DNA of 64,000 nucleotides from positions 251,891 to 315,890 of the forward strand of contig PDUO01000053.1 in NCBI GenBank assembly GCA_003008705.1, read 5' to 3'. This DNA comes from Pezicula radicicola (lineage: Eukaryota; Ascomycota; Leotiomycetes; Helotiales; Dermateaceae). The notes below the pieces were generated by a model. It did no database searches, had not been told where the DNA came from, and saw nothing but the letters and a program-made list of their open reading frames with translations. Below, piece by piece: positions 1 to 11,639 of this stretch (positions are counted from its first letter, which is position 1; each line of letters starts with the position of its first letter). A program made the translations under genes and the position numbers.

Positions 1-2400
1 CCAATGTCTAATTACATCTATCGTTGCTAAATTCTAGCATTGCACAAAGCCATTTGCAGAATTCCCCTCCATTACCAACATCAGCAGCATTACCTTGTGG
101 TGGAAATTCACATTCGTTATACGATGCAACTAATGCATTCAGTGTACGTAGATAGTCAAATCAAAGCCCTACAATTCCCTTAATCTCTCCACACGTGCCC
201 TCTGTGATATTCTTCCCAAACAAGCTTCTCTACCGTATATACTTCTCGCATTTTTACAACTGTGATAGCTCTATCGCTCCTAAGGTATTCCCCTTTACTT
301 CAATGTATTTCTTTTTTTCAGTTTAATTCAGTCCCACTAATGCAGGACCCAGGATCACCGTCTATCCATCCCTCAAACTCAACAAGTGTACATCTCACAA
401 CTACAGTGAATAAGCTTATACACCTTCGACTTGTACCATTTGTATCACGACCAGCTTCATTTATTATCCTATTTACTATATATCACTAAGATATTCTAAT
501 ATAGCGAGGTTAGCGAAGGCTTTATTATTGCGTTTCAATCCTGCCTAGTACTCTACATTGCCTAAAAACCTCTTCAAGTCCCAATATATATACAATGGAC
601 TTCTTGTAAGAATCTTATTACTTATATACTAGGACCATGAACTCCTCTAGTATAGAGGGGAAGTCCTTTCTAATCAATACCATCGATGAGTCAAAAGTCC
701 CTTTGTTTAGAACCTTCCGGATGAGTACGATCTTGATGTACTTACTTCTATATTCAGTGGGTTTAAGGGATTCAGAAACGTTCTTTTAGTACCTAGCGTA
801 CCTATAGTGAATTACTTAGTATAATAAATTACTTAGTTATATAGAAGAAAGGAAACAAGGGTATATAAATTAAGAGAGGAATATATACTACCTAATATTA
901 TAGTGCTTAGGCTAGACTACTAATCCTACTTTATACTTAGCCTTAATACCAACAATTAGTACAAGTAAAAGCCTTTACCTAAGAAGCCGCCTTTCCACTT
1001 AGTAATAGTAAAGAGTATACTTACTACTAGGCCTGTAGGATGAATTATAGTGTCTAAGTAAGTATTATCATCGATTGTACTATATTAATACTACATAAAG
1101 TTTTAAAGATAAGTGGTTACATCGATAAGTTCGCCGATTAGATATATAAGGACCTAAAAAACGGCGAGACTATAAAAGTAGATCACTTTATAGAGGAGCT
1201 TTTGGAGGTAAGATTGAAGGGTGCTTATATAGTATTCTCGGCGGTATATTCAAGTAAATAATCTAGTAGAAACAAATTATTACCTTATAAGGCCTTCGTT
1301 CCCTTCCTATTGTTATCTTGTAAGCTCAACGATAGGTTAATAAGTATTATTTGATTCTATACAACGAGATTCTTCAGTAGCTATAGTCTTGATTCTATAA
1401 ATACTATAGTATCTATTTAAGTCTACTTATAGGTCTTATAATTTTCTTGAGTTTAGTTTATTTAAGTACCTACTACATCCCGATGAATCCTCCTAAATTG
1501 ATGTCTATATTATCTGTTTCAAGCTAGATCTCATAGGGGTTCGTGTACTTTCTAAAGCAGAGTATTTAAGAAGGTAGACTTATTCCAAATAGAAAGATCT
1601 ACTTAAATGATTCTAGTAAGCTTACTATAACTAAGTTTACTGTTGAACTAGTAAGTCGAAGTAAGAGAAACTCTAGACTTTTGTTAAAACAAAGCCTAGG
1701 TTTGGTATTAGTTAGTTTAAGCTCCTAGTATCAGGGCTAGTACAAGGAGTTTTCTTAGTGTAGTCTATAGCTAATTACTTAGCCGGTACTCGAGGTTTTA
1801 AGACTATATCAGAGAAGTTAGCCGCAGCAGAAAATGTCACGATAAAGGGAGAATCTAAGGCAGATAACCTACAGAAGCAAGCAATTCACTTAGTAGCCGG
1901 AAGCCAACTTGCAGCCCGATCTAGAATTAAGCCAGAGCTTCTATTTATCTATACTGTTCTTCAATACATAGCTATCTCTTTCAACGATAACAGCGTCACT
2001 GATTCAAGCTCCTGAAATAGCTAAAGAAACGTGGTTTTCTTATTTTAGAACAAAGGTCCGATTCAAACTACAACTACAAAATCAGTCTAAGAGCAAACGA
2101 AGCTTTTACCAAGTCAACCTCTATTGTTTTATTTCAGAAACGCCCTGAACAAACTTCTAAGGAGCTAATGTCACCAAAGTAGACTAATACAAATCTGAAA
2201 TTAACAACAAAGTCTCTACTGTAAGTTAAGGCAGAAAATGTTTATACAAGGTTTTAGTGACAGGAAGTATCCCACCCCAATCCATAAACCTAATCCAGTA
2301 ACTAAACCATCGCCATAAGTCACAATCCCAAATAAATCCCAATCACCCTTCCCCCCTTCTCTTCCTCTCCTAAAATAAGCCAATTCAATTCATTCCCGTT
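1..2400. other. AT-rich decayed sequence, no gene recognised
   Basis: This stretch is rich in TA, CTA and TAG with few CA/TG dinucleotides, especially from about 500 to 1800, which is the composition RIP leaves. Short frames can be read on both strands, but each is broken by TAG or TAA within tens of codons, and none gave a family I could name. The short plus-strand ORF at 262-489 has no recognisable domain. A decayed transposon or gene is likely, but the type cannot be told. Confidence 0.5.
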
Positions 2401-3400
2401 AACTAAAGTCAAGCAAGCTATGACAGACTTCTTAGAAAGACTGCCCGGACAGGTGCCGCGAGAGACGGCGAGTCAAAATCTCTGATAAGACCTCCAGCGA
2501 CTGGAGCTACGAGAACTATACTGATAAAGACAAGGAGGAGGTCAATTACGGAGTGTATCCTGAAGAACTGTATTTTGAGGTGACTGAGGACGGAGTTTCT
2601 CCGTGCTGGTGAGTTTATGAAATTGAGTTGCAAAGAAAGTGACCCGAGGAAGCAAAATGAGTTCAGGAAAGAAAGTGAATTGAGTTGAGTGGGTTGAAGA
2701 TATAAACCATCAATACTCAACCAAGCCACCACAGTGAGCATTCTGCGAAGACCGTGTATCACTTATATACGGAGCACCGGTTTCTACTTATTGTCTAAGA
2801 AGGCACGGCTGTCTCACTACAGAACTTAGTATAAATCACATAAATCTGCACTATCCGTTCCGAAAACATCACGAAATACAAATATAGGGTACACATATAC
2901 CTGCGAATACATCCAGAAAACCAGAGTATTAATCAAATTTATCAGCTAAGAAAGCAGGTGCGGTACATAAATCAAAACTCGGCAGACGGAAAGCATCCAC
3001 TAATATCTTCTGAAACTTATATACTGATCAACACCGGCTGACAGAGAAGGCAACTACGGAAACCATTCCTGAAGCAGAAGCTATACAGCTGTAGTACGCC
3101 GGACATCATGTAAGAGCTTTTACAAAAGCTGCTGGAGAGTTATCTTAAAGTAAAGCATCAGTCCAAGCTGCCAGTTAAGAGAGGGAGTATATACTAAGGA
3201 ACAAAAAGCTGTCTGCCATCTCCGTCAAAGAGCCCCACGGCTGATGCAGATACGTACAGGCCAAAAGCTGTCAATAACCTCAAATCAGGCGGGCCGGAGG
3301 ATGAGAATTTCAGCTTATAAAGCCTGTCTACTTTCCCGCCTTATTTATATATTTTAAAAGTGATGCATTTCCAGTGCACAATTATAATTTTCAATGGTCT
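2401..3400. other. Unassigned region with a 114-codon minus-strand ORF
   Basis: The minus strand is open at 2418-2762 for 114 codons. The product would be hydrophobic and leucine/serine rich, with no motif I recognise and no clear gene structure around it. The rest has mixed composition with scattered stops. I see no promoter, RNA gene or repeat that I can support. Confidence 0.35.
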
Positions 3401-3401
3401 G

Positions 3402-3700
3402 TAGCTCAAGCCGCCCGTTCTACAGTGCTCCGATGTATCCGAAAGGACTTACTGCTTCCAGAGAGATATATACCGGCCAATGTCTAATCTACAACAAAAC
3501 GTCTCCGACCGACCTTCGCCGCTGTGTACACACAGGACTTCTTTAATCAAGCCGGTAATCTAACAGTAAAAACATACAAGGCATTCTACTGCTCTTAGCT
3601 TTACACGGGAAATGCTGCTTTAGTGTGCTATCTTACTACTGCTGACTGAAAAGCTGCACTCTAAGAAGCCTAGGGGAACGATATCTGAGAGCGGGCAATA
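3402..3700 (+). pseudogene. Unrecognised decayed coding segment
   Basis: One plus-strand frame reads as plausible protein for about 100 codons, with the phrase RPTFAAVYTQDFFNQAGN near its middle. It is broken only by TAA, TAG and TGA codons that fit CAA, CAG or TGG/CGA before RIP. Residue usage is protein-like and the alternative frames are not. I do not recognise the family. It lies just upstream of the P450 remnant but is not in an obvious P450 frame, so it is probably a separate fragment. Confidence 0.3.
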
Positions 3701-3848
3701 AAGTTCCTGTTTTTTAATAGTAAAAGCAGGAAAGAGACACAACTTCCGTTACAGAAGAGTATAATGAGAAGTGCCTTCGACTAGGCTCTTCCGAAAGTAA
3801 TTCTCCCTCCACCGCTGGAGTGAAAATTATTTTTGTTGACTGGTACGT

Positions 3849-5065
3849 CATAGGCTTCGTGACTGGGCCGTAGGGGATGGTCCGGTATTCACTTTAAAGC
3901 TTAGTCCCGAGGACGTAGTAGTTCTCTGTGGTCGTAAAGCTATTCGCAAGCTTCTGGTAGGGGAGGGGAGTATTTATTCTGACCGACCTGGTACTTATGT
4001 CGGGGATTTACTTATAGAAGGCGGTCATCTTGCGATAATGCAAATGGCACCGGGATAGGGGGGAGGGGAGGGAAGCAAAAGATCGTTGCTCACAACTTCT
4101 CGCCTAACCAACTTGACCAGAAGCACTTTAAGGTTCAGGAAGCTGAGTAGGAACTCTTTCAAGTCTAGTAAATCTAACATCTATCTAACAATATTGCTAG
4201 AGCCACTATACTAATGAACTATCTTTTGGACACTCCCGCTAACTTCTTTGATTACGTTCAACGATACACCGCTTCAGTAGCAACTTCAGTGACATATAGC
4301 TATCGAGCTACAACCTTTTAGTCGTTTCTAGGGTCATGTAAGTTCCCTAGAGCAAAGACACATTCAGCCAGAGGAGGACTGACTTGCGTAGGGCGTTTAC
4401 GATGTCATGGATAAGGCATGATCCTTACCCACATTAATCCGACGACAGCTAACAACGCAAAGTGGACAGCTTCGATAGAAGCCGGTGCAAATCCTCCTGT
4501 GGACAAGCTCCGATTCCTGCAATACATTCCTGCAAGTTTTGCATTTTAGAAGCGCCGAGCGATAGATGCCGGTAATACTATAGATTCGGTATGGTCCAAC
4601 GCTCGCCACTTAGTGGAGAAGAGAAGAGGAACAAGCGAAAGACGAGACTGCATTATTGACGATCTGCTTGACAAGTATGAGAAGTCAGGTTGGCCGATGA
4701 GCCAACATACATTCAACAACTGGATGGGAGGTATGCACACCCGTCTTCGGAGTCAATGCATGTGACGGCCCATTTCCATCTCCCTTGATAACAATACCCG
4801 AGACTGACGTGAAAATTCGAATAGAGATTATCGAGGGCGGAGCCGATACAACCGCTGCTCAACTTTTGACCTTGATCCTTGCCTTTGCTCTAGACCCGAA
4901 TGTCCAAGAGAAAGCACGATCTGAGATTGATGCTCTTTGTAGGACTGAACGCTTCCCAAAATGGTCTGACTTTTCTGAGCTCCCATACATCAATTGCATC
5001 GTTAAGGAGGTAATAAAGTGGCGTCCAGTGGCGGTCACAGCTCTACCACACAGGGCAAGAGAAGA
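3849..5065 (+). pseudogene. Truncated cytochrome P450 pseudogene
   Basis: The plus strand encodes pieces of a fungal microsomal P450 in the right order. Near 3864-4055 is the N-terminal beta region (GPVFTLKLSPEDVVVL, then IYSDRPGTYVGDLL). At 4210-4300 a segment reads MNYLLDTPANFFDYVQRY. At 4480-4735 comes the F-G region, ending in DDLLDKYEKSGWPM. At 4815-5065 is the I helix with EGGADTTA, followed by KEVIKWRP, where the expected R of the ExxR motif is preserved. The frame then collapses, and the Cys heme-ligand loop is not found downstream, so the protein could not bind heme. In-frame TAG codons (for example at about 4056) and frame changes break the rest. Some breaks may be introns, for example before 4826. 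The family cannot be named beyond a fungal P450 of the CYP2-like fold group. Confidence 0.82.
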
Positions 5066-5644
5066 TAAGCGTCCCGCTTCTCAATCCAATAGTCCAACTG
5101 ACAACAACAGTCGATTATCATACGCCAATCCTGACATGAAGAAAATCTGTTTCTGTTCGGAAAGGTGAGCAGAACTGCTTTACCAGTAATTTTTGGTGAG
5201 TCAAGGTGAGCAAGGGTGAGTTGAAGGGGAGAGCGATGGTGGTTGGACCAGCATCGAAGGTGACCTGTTTCGGCTCCTCCGCTAACTCTAAAATGGGAAA
5301 AAGTCGGTCTATATATACAGCAAGGCTGTAATCGTTCGTTCAAGTCTGATATATTTGCGCATCCCTTCTTGATACCGACGAGAGATATAAAGGTCAACGT
5401 CGAGCCCAATAATTGCTCTCTTTGCTTGTCCATTGAACATATTCGTACGGTATCGACGTCTCGGGTTCTAGAGATGTCACTTTGCCTTGGACTATATTTG
5501 CACTTGTAAATCTAGATCATATGCAATTGCACGGAGCAAGCCCTTCCTGGTAGTTATGATGGCAATGGTTAACGCAATGACATGGGTTTCAGCCTTCTGG
5601 GTGGTATGGTTGCATTCTTGAATCCAAGGTCTATAAATCTATTG
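5066..5644. other. Intergenic region between P450 remnant and HeLo gene
   Basis: Base composition is near normal and this is probably the 3' flank of the minus-strand gene that ends at 5645. A minus-strand ORF of 132 codons (5035-5433) crosses it, but it overlaps the conserved end of the P450 remnant antisense and shows no domain, so I do not count it as a gene. Confidence 0.4.
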
Positions 5645-7592
5645 TTATGCAGATTCAAAGACTTTGACCCGCTCAGCACATCGGACTAGTTCTAAGATGA
5701 CATTCCAGTAGAAGCCAGTCAAGTCCTCCACAGAATTAAAGGCGTCAGGGTCACCAACTTGCAAACAACGTATCGTGATATCCCGGTACCGCTCACCCAT
5801 CCAGCATGCGAGGTCACTGGCACATTTGTTCATTACCCCAGCCTTGAAACTCTCCGCTGAGACACCACCGTGGCGTGGAGAATTGGCGGCTCCAATCTTG
5901 GCGATAGATTGCCAGAACCCAATTTCGGCAAGAAGCAGTCCAAACGAATAGATGTCGTACTTGATCTCATATCTAGGTCGCTCATGGGCCGGGACTCGAA
6001 GTCGGGGATGTAGATAGGTCTCCGAGACGGACGTCTGCGTGCCGCAGATTGAGATTTCCTCAGGAGCCGATGGCCTGGACAGACTGTAGCCGCATACGAG
6101 TGGACGGCTCAGGTCAGGTAGGCTAACCCCTGCACCGGCGCTGGGAAACATAAACACGATGTTGAGGGAGTTGAACATCTTGTGGTGCCAGCGGGCAAGG
6201 ATAAAAGTGTAGAGGCTACTGGCGAGTGTGGCTGCGAGTGTAAACCGCTGGCTCAGGGTCGGGAGTGGAGCGCGGGACGATGTTCCGAGGAGTGGCTTCC
6301 TGTTAAGAAGACTATACAGCGAGACTGGCTGCTTGGAGGTTGAGAAGCCATCTGGAACACGGCTGACTAGGCCAAGTCGGTGTAGATGGCCGGTTTCAAT
6401 GCATCCAATGCTATCGGCGGTACACAGAGTTGACGGCTTATTCTCCTGGCTCAGGAGCACAGAGAGCCTCGCTAGCCTCTCAAGGGCAATGGAACGTAAC
6501 TCTACATTAGCACCTGTTGACTGAGGCAAGTCATACCACTCGATAAGAACCGAACCTATATGTGATAAAGTCAGAATTTCATCATCGTACTTTTGGTACT
6601 TACATTGTCGACCATGGTGGCTTACTTCCTTGACTATTCTTGTAGCTCACGAGTGAGAAAGCGTCCTGATCCGAAGCCCCAGACATATCAAAAGCCTCCA
6701 GACTTATCAATCTTTGTCTGAGGACTTCTGGAACAACCGGGCTCAGAGTCTCATTTTCTGCGAGCTTCCTATGTGCTTCGAAAAGCTTCGCCTGTTGGCT
6801 CATGACACCTTCACCGAGCCGTGAAACTGGCGCGACCTCCTCTGGGTCTGCTAGCACGTAGCTAGAGATACCCTGCCACAGGATGCTATCTTTCAGGTCG
6901 CTTGGGAGGACGCTATAGAGCACCTGGTTCCAGTAACCAATCTCCTGGATCTTGCTGTCCAGGCATTCCTTGTGTGACTCTCTCCATGGTGCCGCGTCAT
7001 GTTTCACCCGCTTTCGCCATGGGATAGCTAGCATCAGACGCTGGCTCAGTTGACTCCTTGCCGAGGCAGCTTCCCTGACCTGGTTCTCAGCGGACCTGAG
7101 CATGCCCGGCGTCCCACTGGTACGTTGCCGTTTCGCCGAGTTCTCCCGTTCATGGCTCTCTAGAACCTCTAGAGCACCCGAATCACGAAGGACACGCTCA
7201 ATTTCGACCAAGGCACTCAAAATGCTCTGGGCAGCGGTGACGATTGGGTTCTGAGCAGAGCCGGACAGATGTATTGCTAAGGGTACACTCGAGTATACCG
7301 AATTATTACTAATACTTTGCTGTATGGGTAGACTTTGCGTTAGTAACATGGTCCGGTACGAGACCAATCTGGTCAAATGGGATTATTAGACGCATACCGA
7401 CCGAAGCCCTAATTTCTCGGCCGCAATCCACCAGGAATGAAAACGGAAGAACTCGATCTGGAGTTTCCGCATCGACCTATCGACATCATCTCCAAAATTT
7501 TTAGCGGATCCGATTGCATGCCAAATCTCGCACGCTTTATCGAAGACGGCGATAAGTCCAAACATCCCTAGAGCGAAGCTAACGCTTTCCAT
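5645..7592 (-). CDS. HeLo-type N-terminal domain fused to a pseudokinase
   Basis: Predicted exons are 7592-7398, 7319-6626 and 6555-5645, giving 599 residues. Intron 1 (7397-7320) has GTATGC, a TTACTAACG branch site and CAG. Intron 2 (6625-6556) has GTAAGC, CTGAC and TAG. All phases agree and the frame stays open. Residues 1 to about 210 look like a HeLo / prion-inhibition-and-propagation domain: hydrophobic N-terminal helix SFALGMFGLIAVFDKACEIW, then the RKLQIEFFRFHSW segment. Residues about 297-599 resemble a protein-kinase C-lobe, with RWHHKMFNSLNIVF at 418-431 in place of the HRD/N loop and YDIYSFGLLLAEIGFW at 496-511. The HRD aspartate and a DFG motif are not evident, so it is probably a pseudokinase. 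HeLo-kinase proteins are known in ascomycetes as presumed programmed-cell-death or incompatibility components. Membrane action is inferred. A dead ankyrin gene lies divergently upstream. Confidence is high for the gene structure and moderate for function. Confidence 0.8.
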
Positions 7593-7828
7593 GTTGAACT
7601 ACTAAGTTAAGTTAATTGCTCTCTAGCACTGGCACCGCTGGGACGGTGTGAGACGGTGCAGCGTATTGCTAAGCTGTCAGGTCAACTGGGGAGATATGGA
7701 TGTACTGTACGTGCACCATAAATTATCGAGAGGCCGAGCTGTTCATTTTGACACGACTGAAAGGAATGGTTCAAAAATGGCGGACAGATAAATGAGGGGG
7801 ACTCCGTCGGTACCTATTTTCAAATGTA

Positions 7829-8272
7829 CAGAACCCCCCCTGCCGTATTATTCCTTGTTAGATTTGTGGGTCTTAAAACTCTCGGTTCGTTTACGCATTT
7901 AAGTAGTAAAACATGCTGCTTAGAAACTAGCTTATAAAATCGTAGCCTAAAATTATAGGGTGTATAGCCTATAGCTATAGGGCAATAGCCTATAAATATA
8001 GGCTATATCATTTTTAAAATTAGTGTATTCTTCCTTATACTTACTACTTATATATACTATAATATTTCACAGCCCCTAAAATTATAGGCTACCTCTACAG
8101 GCTAGGTAGCCTATAATTACAGGGCTCATAGCCTGTAATTATAGGGCTTATAGGAGGCAAAGAATAATGACGTCGCTTAGTAGATAAAACTGCAAGAGGC
8201 TTGGGTAAGACCCACAAATCTGATAAGGAATAATACGGCAGGGGGGNNNNNNNNNNNNNNNGGGGGGTTCTG
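7829..8272. mobile_element. MITE with TA target duplication, Tc1/mariner type
   Basis: The ends are inverted copies of each other. The left end begins CAGAACCCCCCCTGCCG at 7829 and runs through TATTCCTTGTTAGATTTGTG to about 7877. The right end mirrors this from about 8204 to 8272. Both sides are flanked by TA (7827-7828 and 8273-8274), the expected Tc1/mariner target duplication. The element is about 440 bp with no ORF. Its interior carries several copies of a short palindromic motif (GCCTATAATTATAGG-like), in both orientations. An assembly gap interrupts the right terminal repeat inside a run of G. A related element sits 170 bp away. Confidence 0.8.
8247..8261. other. Assembly gap of 15 N
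   Basis: Fifteen unknown bases lie between GGGGGG and GGGGGG within the right terminal repeat of the first MITE. The left repeat has seven C at the same place, so the true sequence is probably a short G homopolymer that was hard to assemble. Confidence 0.95.
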
Positions 8273-8440
8273 TATTATATATCTCAAACGTGGTTTGCCT
8301 CGAAACTACCGACCGTTGCAATGTGAAGTCTAATTAGGAATAGCGCGGCACCACCGTCTGAGGCACCCAAAAAGTCTCAGCCAATCATATCAGCTAGTAG
8401 GACAGGCGCTGTTCTGGTTGAGAGTATGGGGTAAGGGGTA

Positions 8441-8786
8441 CAGTACACCCGCCGGAGTATTCCTTGTTAGCTATATTACTAAATACTATAACTTATTGCT
8501 GTTTTAATACCTACCACGTACCTACGACCCTTTCACTATAAGAAGCCTTATAATTATAGGCTATACTCCCTATAATTATAATAGCTAAAAAAAAAATTTA
8601 AGGTATATAGTCTATAGTTCTAAGGAGTATAGCTTATAATTATAGGGAGTGTAGCCTGTAATTATAGGGAGGGTAGCCTATAGTTACAGGCTATGTATCC
8701 TAGAGTATAATTGTAAAGTAGCCAGATTTCGTACTCGCTTATTAAAACATATACCGACAAGGAATACTCCGGCGGGGGGGATACTG
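8441..8786. mobile_element. Second MITE of the same family
   Basis: The left end starts CAGTACACCCGCCGG at 8441 and continues AGTATTCCTTGTTAG. The right end (about 8755-8786) is its inverted copy, ACAAGGAATACTCCGGCGGG followed by GGGGGATACTG. Both ends abut TA (8439-8440 and 8787-8788). Like the first MITE it is non-coding, has a C/G-run terminus, shares the TATTCCTTGTTAG block and is filled with CCTATAATTATAGG-type palindromes. At about 346 bp it is shorter. It ends about 120 bp before the readable part of the ankyrin pseudogene, so it may have entered the 5' region of that gene. Confidence 0.8.
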
Positions 8787-8906
8787 TACATGTAGGCGAA
8801 GGGGCTTGCGTGCCAGCACAGCCTTGCTTCCCGTTTTATGTCCCAAGTCATTTTCCGGCTGCCTTTGTGATCTTGGCATTAAACCTGCCTCTGCACTCTG
8901 CAATGA

Positions 8907-11624
8907 GATAGATTCCCTTCGCGCCCTAGAGATTTGCTGTCCACTGTCAGAGTGTACCACGATATAGCTACCATGCTGATTCAACACGGCGCTGACATAA
9001 CTTGCCAGGACTCGGTGCAAGGCATTACAGTGCTGCACTTGCTGAGTCAGTTCTCGAGCAGGGACGAAGTGGAAGGCGTTGGGTACCAGGCCCTTGCCGC
9101 AGGGGTAGATGTCAACACAGGTTTTGTCGTCGGCAAGGAACAGCAAGATGGTGTCACCCCGCTGCTTGCCTCGATGCTAACCTTCGATTTCTCCGGCGGA
9201 GAGGCCGCGAGGTTTCTCCTCGACAACGGAGCAAGCCCGCTATACTTCACTACCTCGTACTCAGAAGCGTACAATTTGCCAGTGTCGCCCTTGTCACTGT
9301 GCATATTGAATATCGACAAGGCTCTCATTGAGTCAATTCTGTCAACGGACTTTCTGCCCTGGCCAAGGGCCAGCAGGATAAGTAGTGTCAGAGTCGCGCA
9401 GGCCGTGGGCGTGCAGCTCATGAGCACAAAGACATGCTTTCGCGCCATGCTTGAGACAGGGAAGAGCTATAACAACCTCCAGTCGGATTACGAGAGGTGG
9501 TTGGATGGGTGGAATCACGCATATTCTACTGGAAACCGTATTGGTCGCCGCTCGGCTTTGCCTATGATATCGATCGAGTGGACATGATGAAGCTGCTACT
9601 CAAGATCGACCCTGGAACGTCGCTAGATATAGAAGATGCCGGCGCAAGCATGAATATACTAGAGCAGTGCGTTATCCGGCACAACTTCCGGTGTGTCAAG
9701 GCGCTTGTCCGACACGGAGCTGACGTTCTGGGATCTACCAGGATGAAGGATGATGCACTCTCGTCGGTGTTCGGCGGGGACCAAGTACGGAGAGACGAAG
9801 TGCAACACATCTTACAGGGAGAGAGTCGGCTTTCACGAATAGCAAGGGATATGCCGTCGATACTAAGCTTTGTCCTAAACCACCTTGAAAGCCTGCCAGT
9901 TGAAAAGCGAGGGGGTCAGTCGGTGAAGAGTATACTAGAATCCTGGCAGGTGCAGACTGCTGGTATATTCGACACCCTCGTCTTGGAAGGTAGTTCCGAG
10001 GAGCTTGTGATCGCCGAAGCGCTCCGAGTCAAATACCACCTGGGTCACGACCGAGTACAGCCTTTTCCGCCCAATGCTACGACTCTAATGGGGGCCCTAA
10101 TAGTGTGGTCCAACGTCTACGGGTATGGAAGGCTCGACCAGGTCCGCTACCTGCTCTCATTAAGACCGAAGCCAAAGTTTCATCTCCCGAGTGGGGTTAA
10201 CTTACTCCAGGTGGCTCTCATAGTAACAGATGGGAGTGAGTTTAGAGACATGTCCTAGAAGCTAGAAAATGCGTCAATGCTAACGGTGTCAATAGCTGAT
10301 GCTGTCAAACAGATCGAACTCATTCGTCTGCTTCTCAACGCCTACCCAGACATGGAAAATTTGACGCGAGGCTTGCGGCATATGCTCCCGCCCCTTCTTC
10401 AAGCTGCAACCGGAACAAATCTTGAGGTCATTCGGCTCATGGAAGATCATGTAAGAACCATGCATCCGGGGAAAACACTGCCTTATAATTATCTGCACCA
10501 TCGCGCCGAGTCGACAGATGGTAGCCCGACCATGATGACCATGTTGGACGCCTGCAGCCTTGCCATCCAAGACCGAGGACTTGTCGACACCAAATACGGC
10601 TACGGCCTGCGCCAGCAAGGTGACCGTGAGCGGAAAGAAGATATTAAGCTTAGCTTAGTTGACCAGTTAACGAGACTCAAGGATCGAAAGGAAATCTTCA
10701 CGTATTTGAGAGAAAAGGGCGCACAGTTTTGGTACGAAATTGACGGGTATTTTATTGGGTGAGTACATTGTCCTTGAGCTCTTAACCCCCCCCCCCACCT
10801 TTGTCAAAACCGGCTTGCTCGCTCGAGCTCATTTGGCTACATGTTATATTGACTGGTTTTTCTAGTGCCCGCATCGTATTGATGACTTCCGTGTCGACCC
10901 GCGACCTGTACGCATTCCTGCAGAAAACCACGATAAAGTATTCGCTTGGGCCATGGATTCATAAGGTGGCAGAGAGTATGTTTACTAATCCTTATCATTT
11001 TCTATAGCAAGTGCTCCTGATAAACTAAATGATAAAAACTAAACAGAATCACGTGGGAAGACATGAAGAGTAGCATTAGTCGCACAGGAGAGGTGATTTG
11101 TGACGACATACCCGACTTCGCAGACGACATGGCTCTGCTGGCATTGTTTCCCGGAACCTCAAGCTTGGCCGCACAGTATCAGCTGTTCAGAGTGCTTGAG
11201 TTGATGTGGTCCGAGAATAGCCTTCGCCTATGTGCCAGCGACTTCGCGTTCCCATCAGCAGATGCGTCGAGACAGATCAACCGATACCTTTCCACGCGGG
11301 TCGAACAGAAAAAGGGCTGGGGACGGACATATGGAGGTAAGTCCAGCTACTTTCTTTTACATACCAGTCCCACTAAACTGGTTCCAAAACCTGTTAGAGA
11401 ACCCACCATACACTTCTACAGACTGTCTTCAGCCGTGGATTGTAAAGCAGGATAAAGACAAGGGAGTTGATTTCGTCAAATACATCCGCCCTGGACGGGT
11501 TTGGACGCCAGATGAGGTTGAAGAGCTTACAGACAGTGTGTTTAGAGAGTGGGATGAAGAGTTTAGCGAGCGAGATAAGGCTATAATCTTAGAGCTCCAA
11601 GCAGCGGCAATGAGTTATTTTTAA
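8907..11624 (+). pseudogene. Ankyrin-repeat protein gene, broken
   Basis: The frame is open from 8907. The first repeat-like segment, TMLIQHGADITCQDSVQGIT, is followed by further ankyrin-like units (ARFLLDNGASP, MMKLLLKIDPG, VKALVRHGADVLG). The frame changes by one base near 9510-9560, since coding sense passes from frame 3 to frame 2. An in-frame TAG at 10256-10258 is followed by continued sense (KLENASMLTV, LIRLLLNAYPDMENL). The 3' part (about 11063-11624) contains a good intron at 11337-11397 (GTAAGT to TTAG, 61 nt) joining RTYG to NPPYTSTDCLQPW, and ends at TAA 11622-11624. No proper start is visible: TGA at 8904 closes the frame and no upstream exon was found, so the 5' end seems lost. 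Damage is modest and the rest has normal codon use, so this gene is recently dead or only partly mutated. It is divergent from the HeLo gene. Confidence 0.7.
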
Positions 11625-11639
11625 GTAAGTTTTAAAGGA

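Noticed and set aside
5035..5433. 132-codon minus-strand ORF
   Set aside because: It is antisense to the conserved P450 end and has no domain or splice support.
8742..9448. Minus-strand ORFs at 8742-9146 and 9047-9448
   Set aside because: They run antisense to the ankyrin repeats and the first includes MITE sequence.
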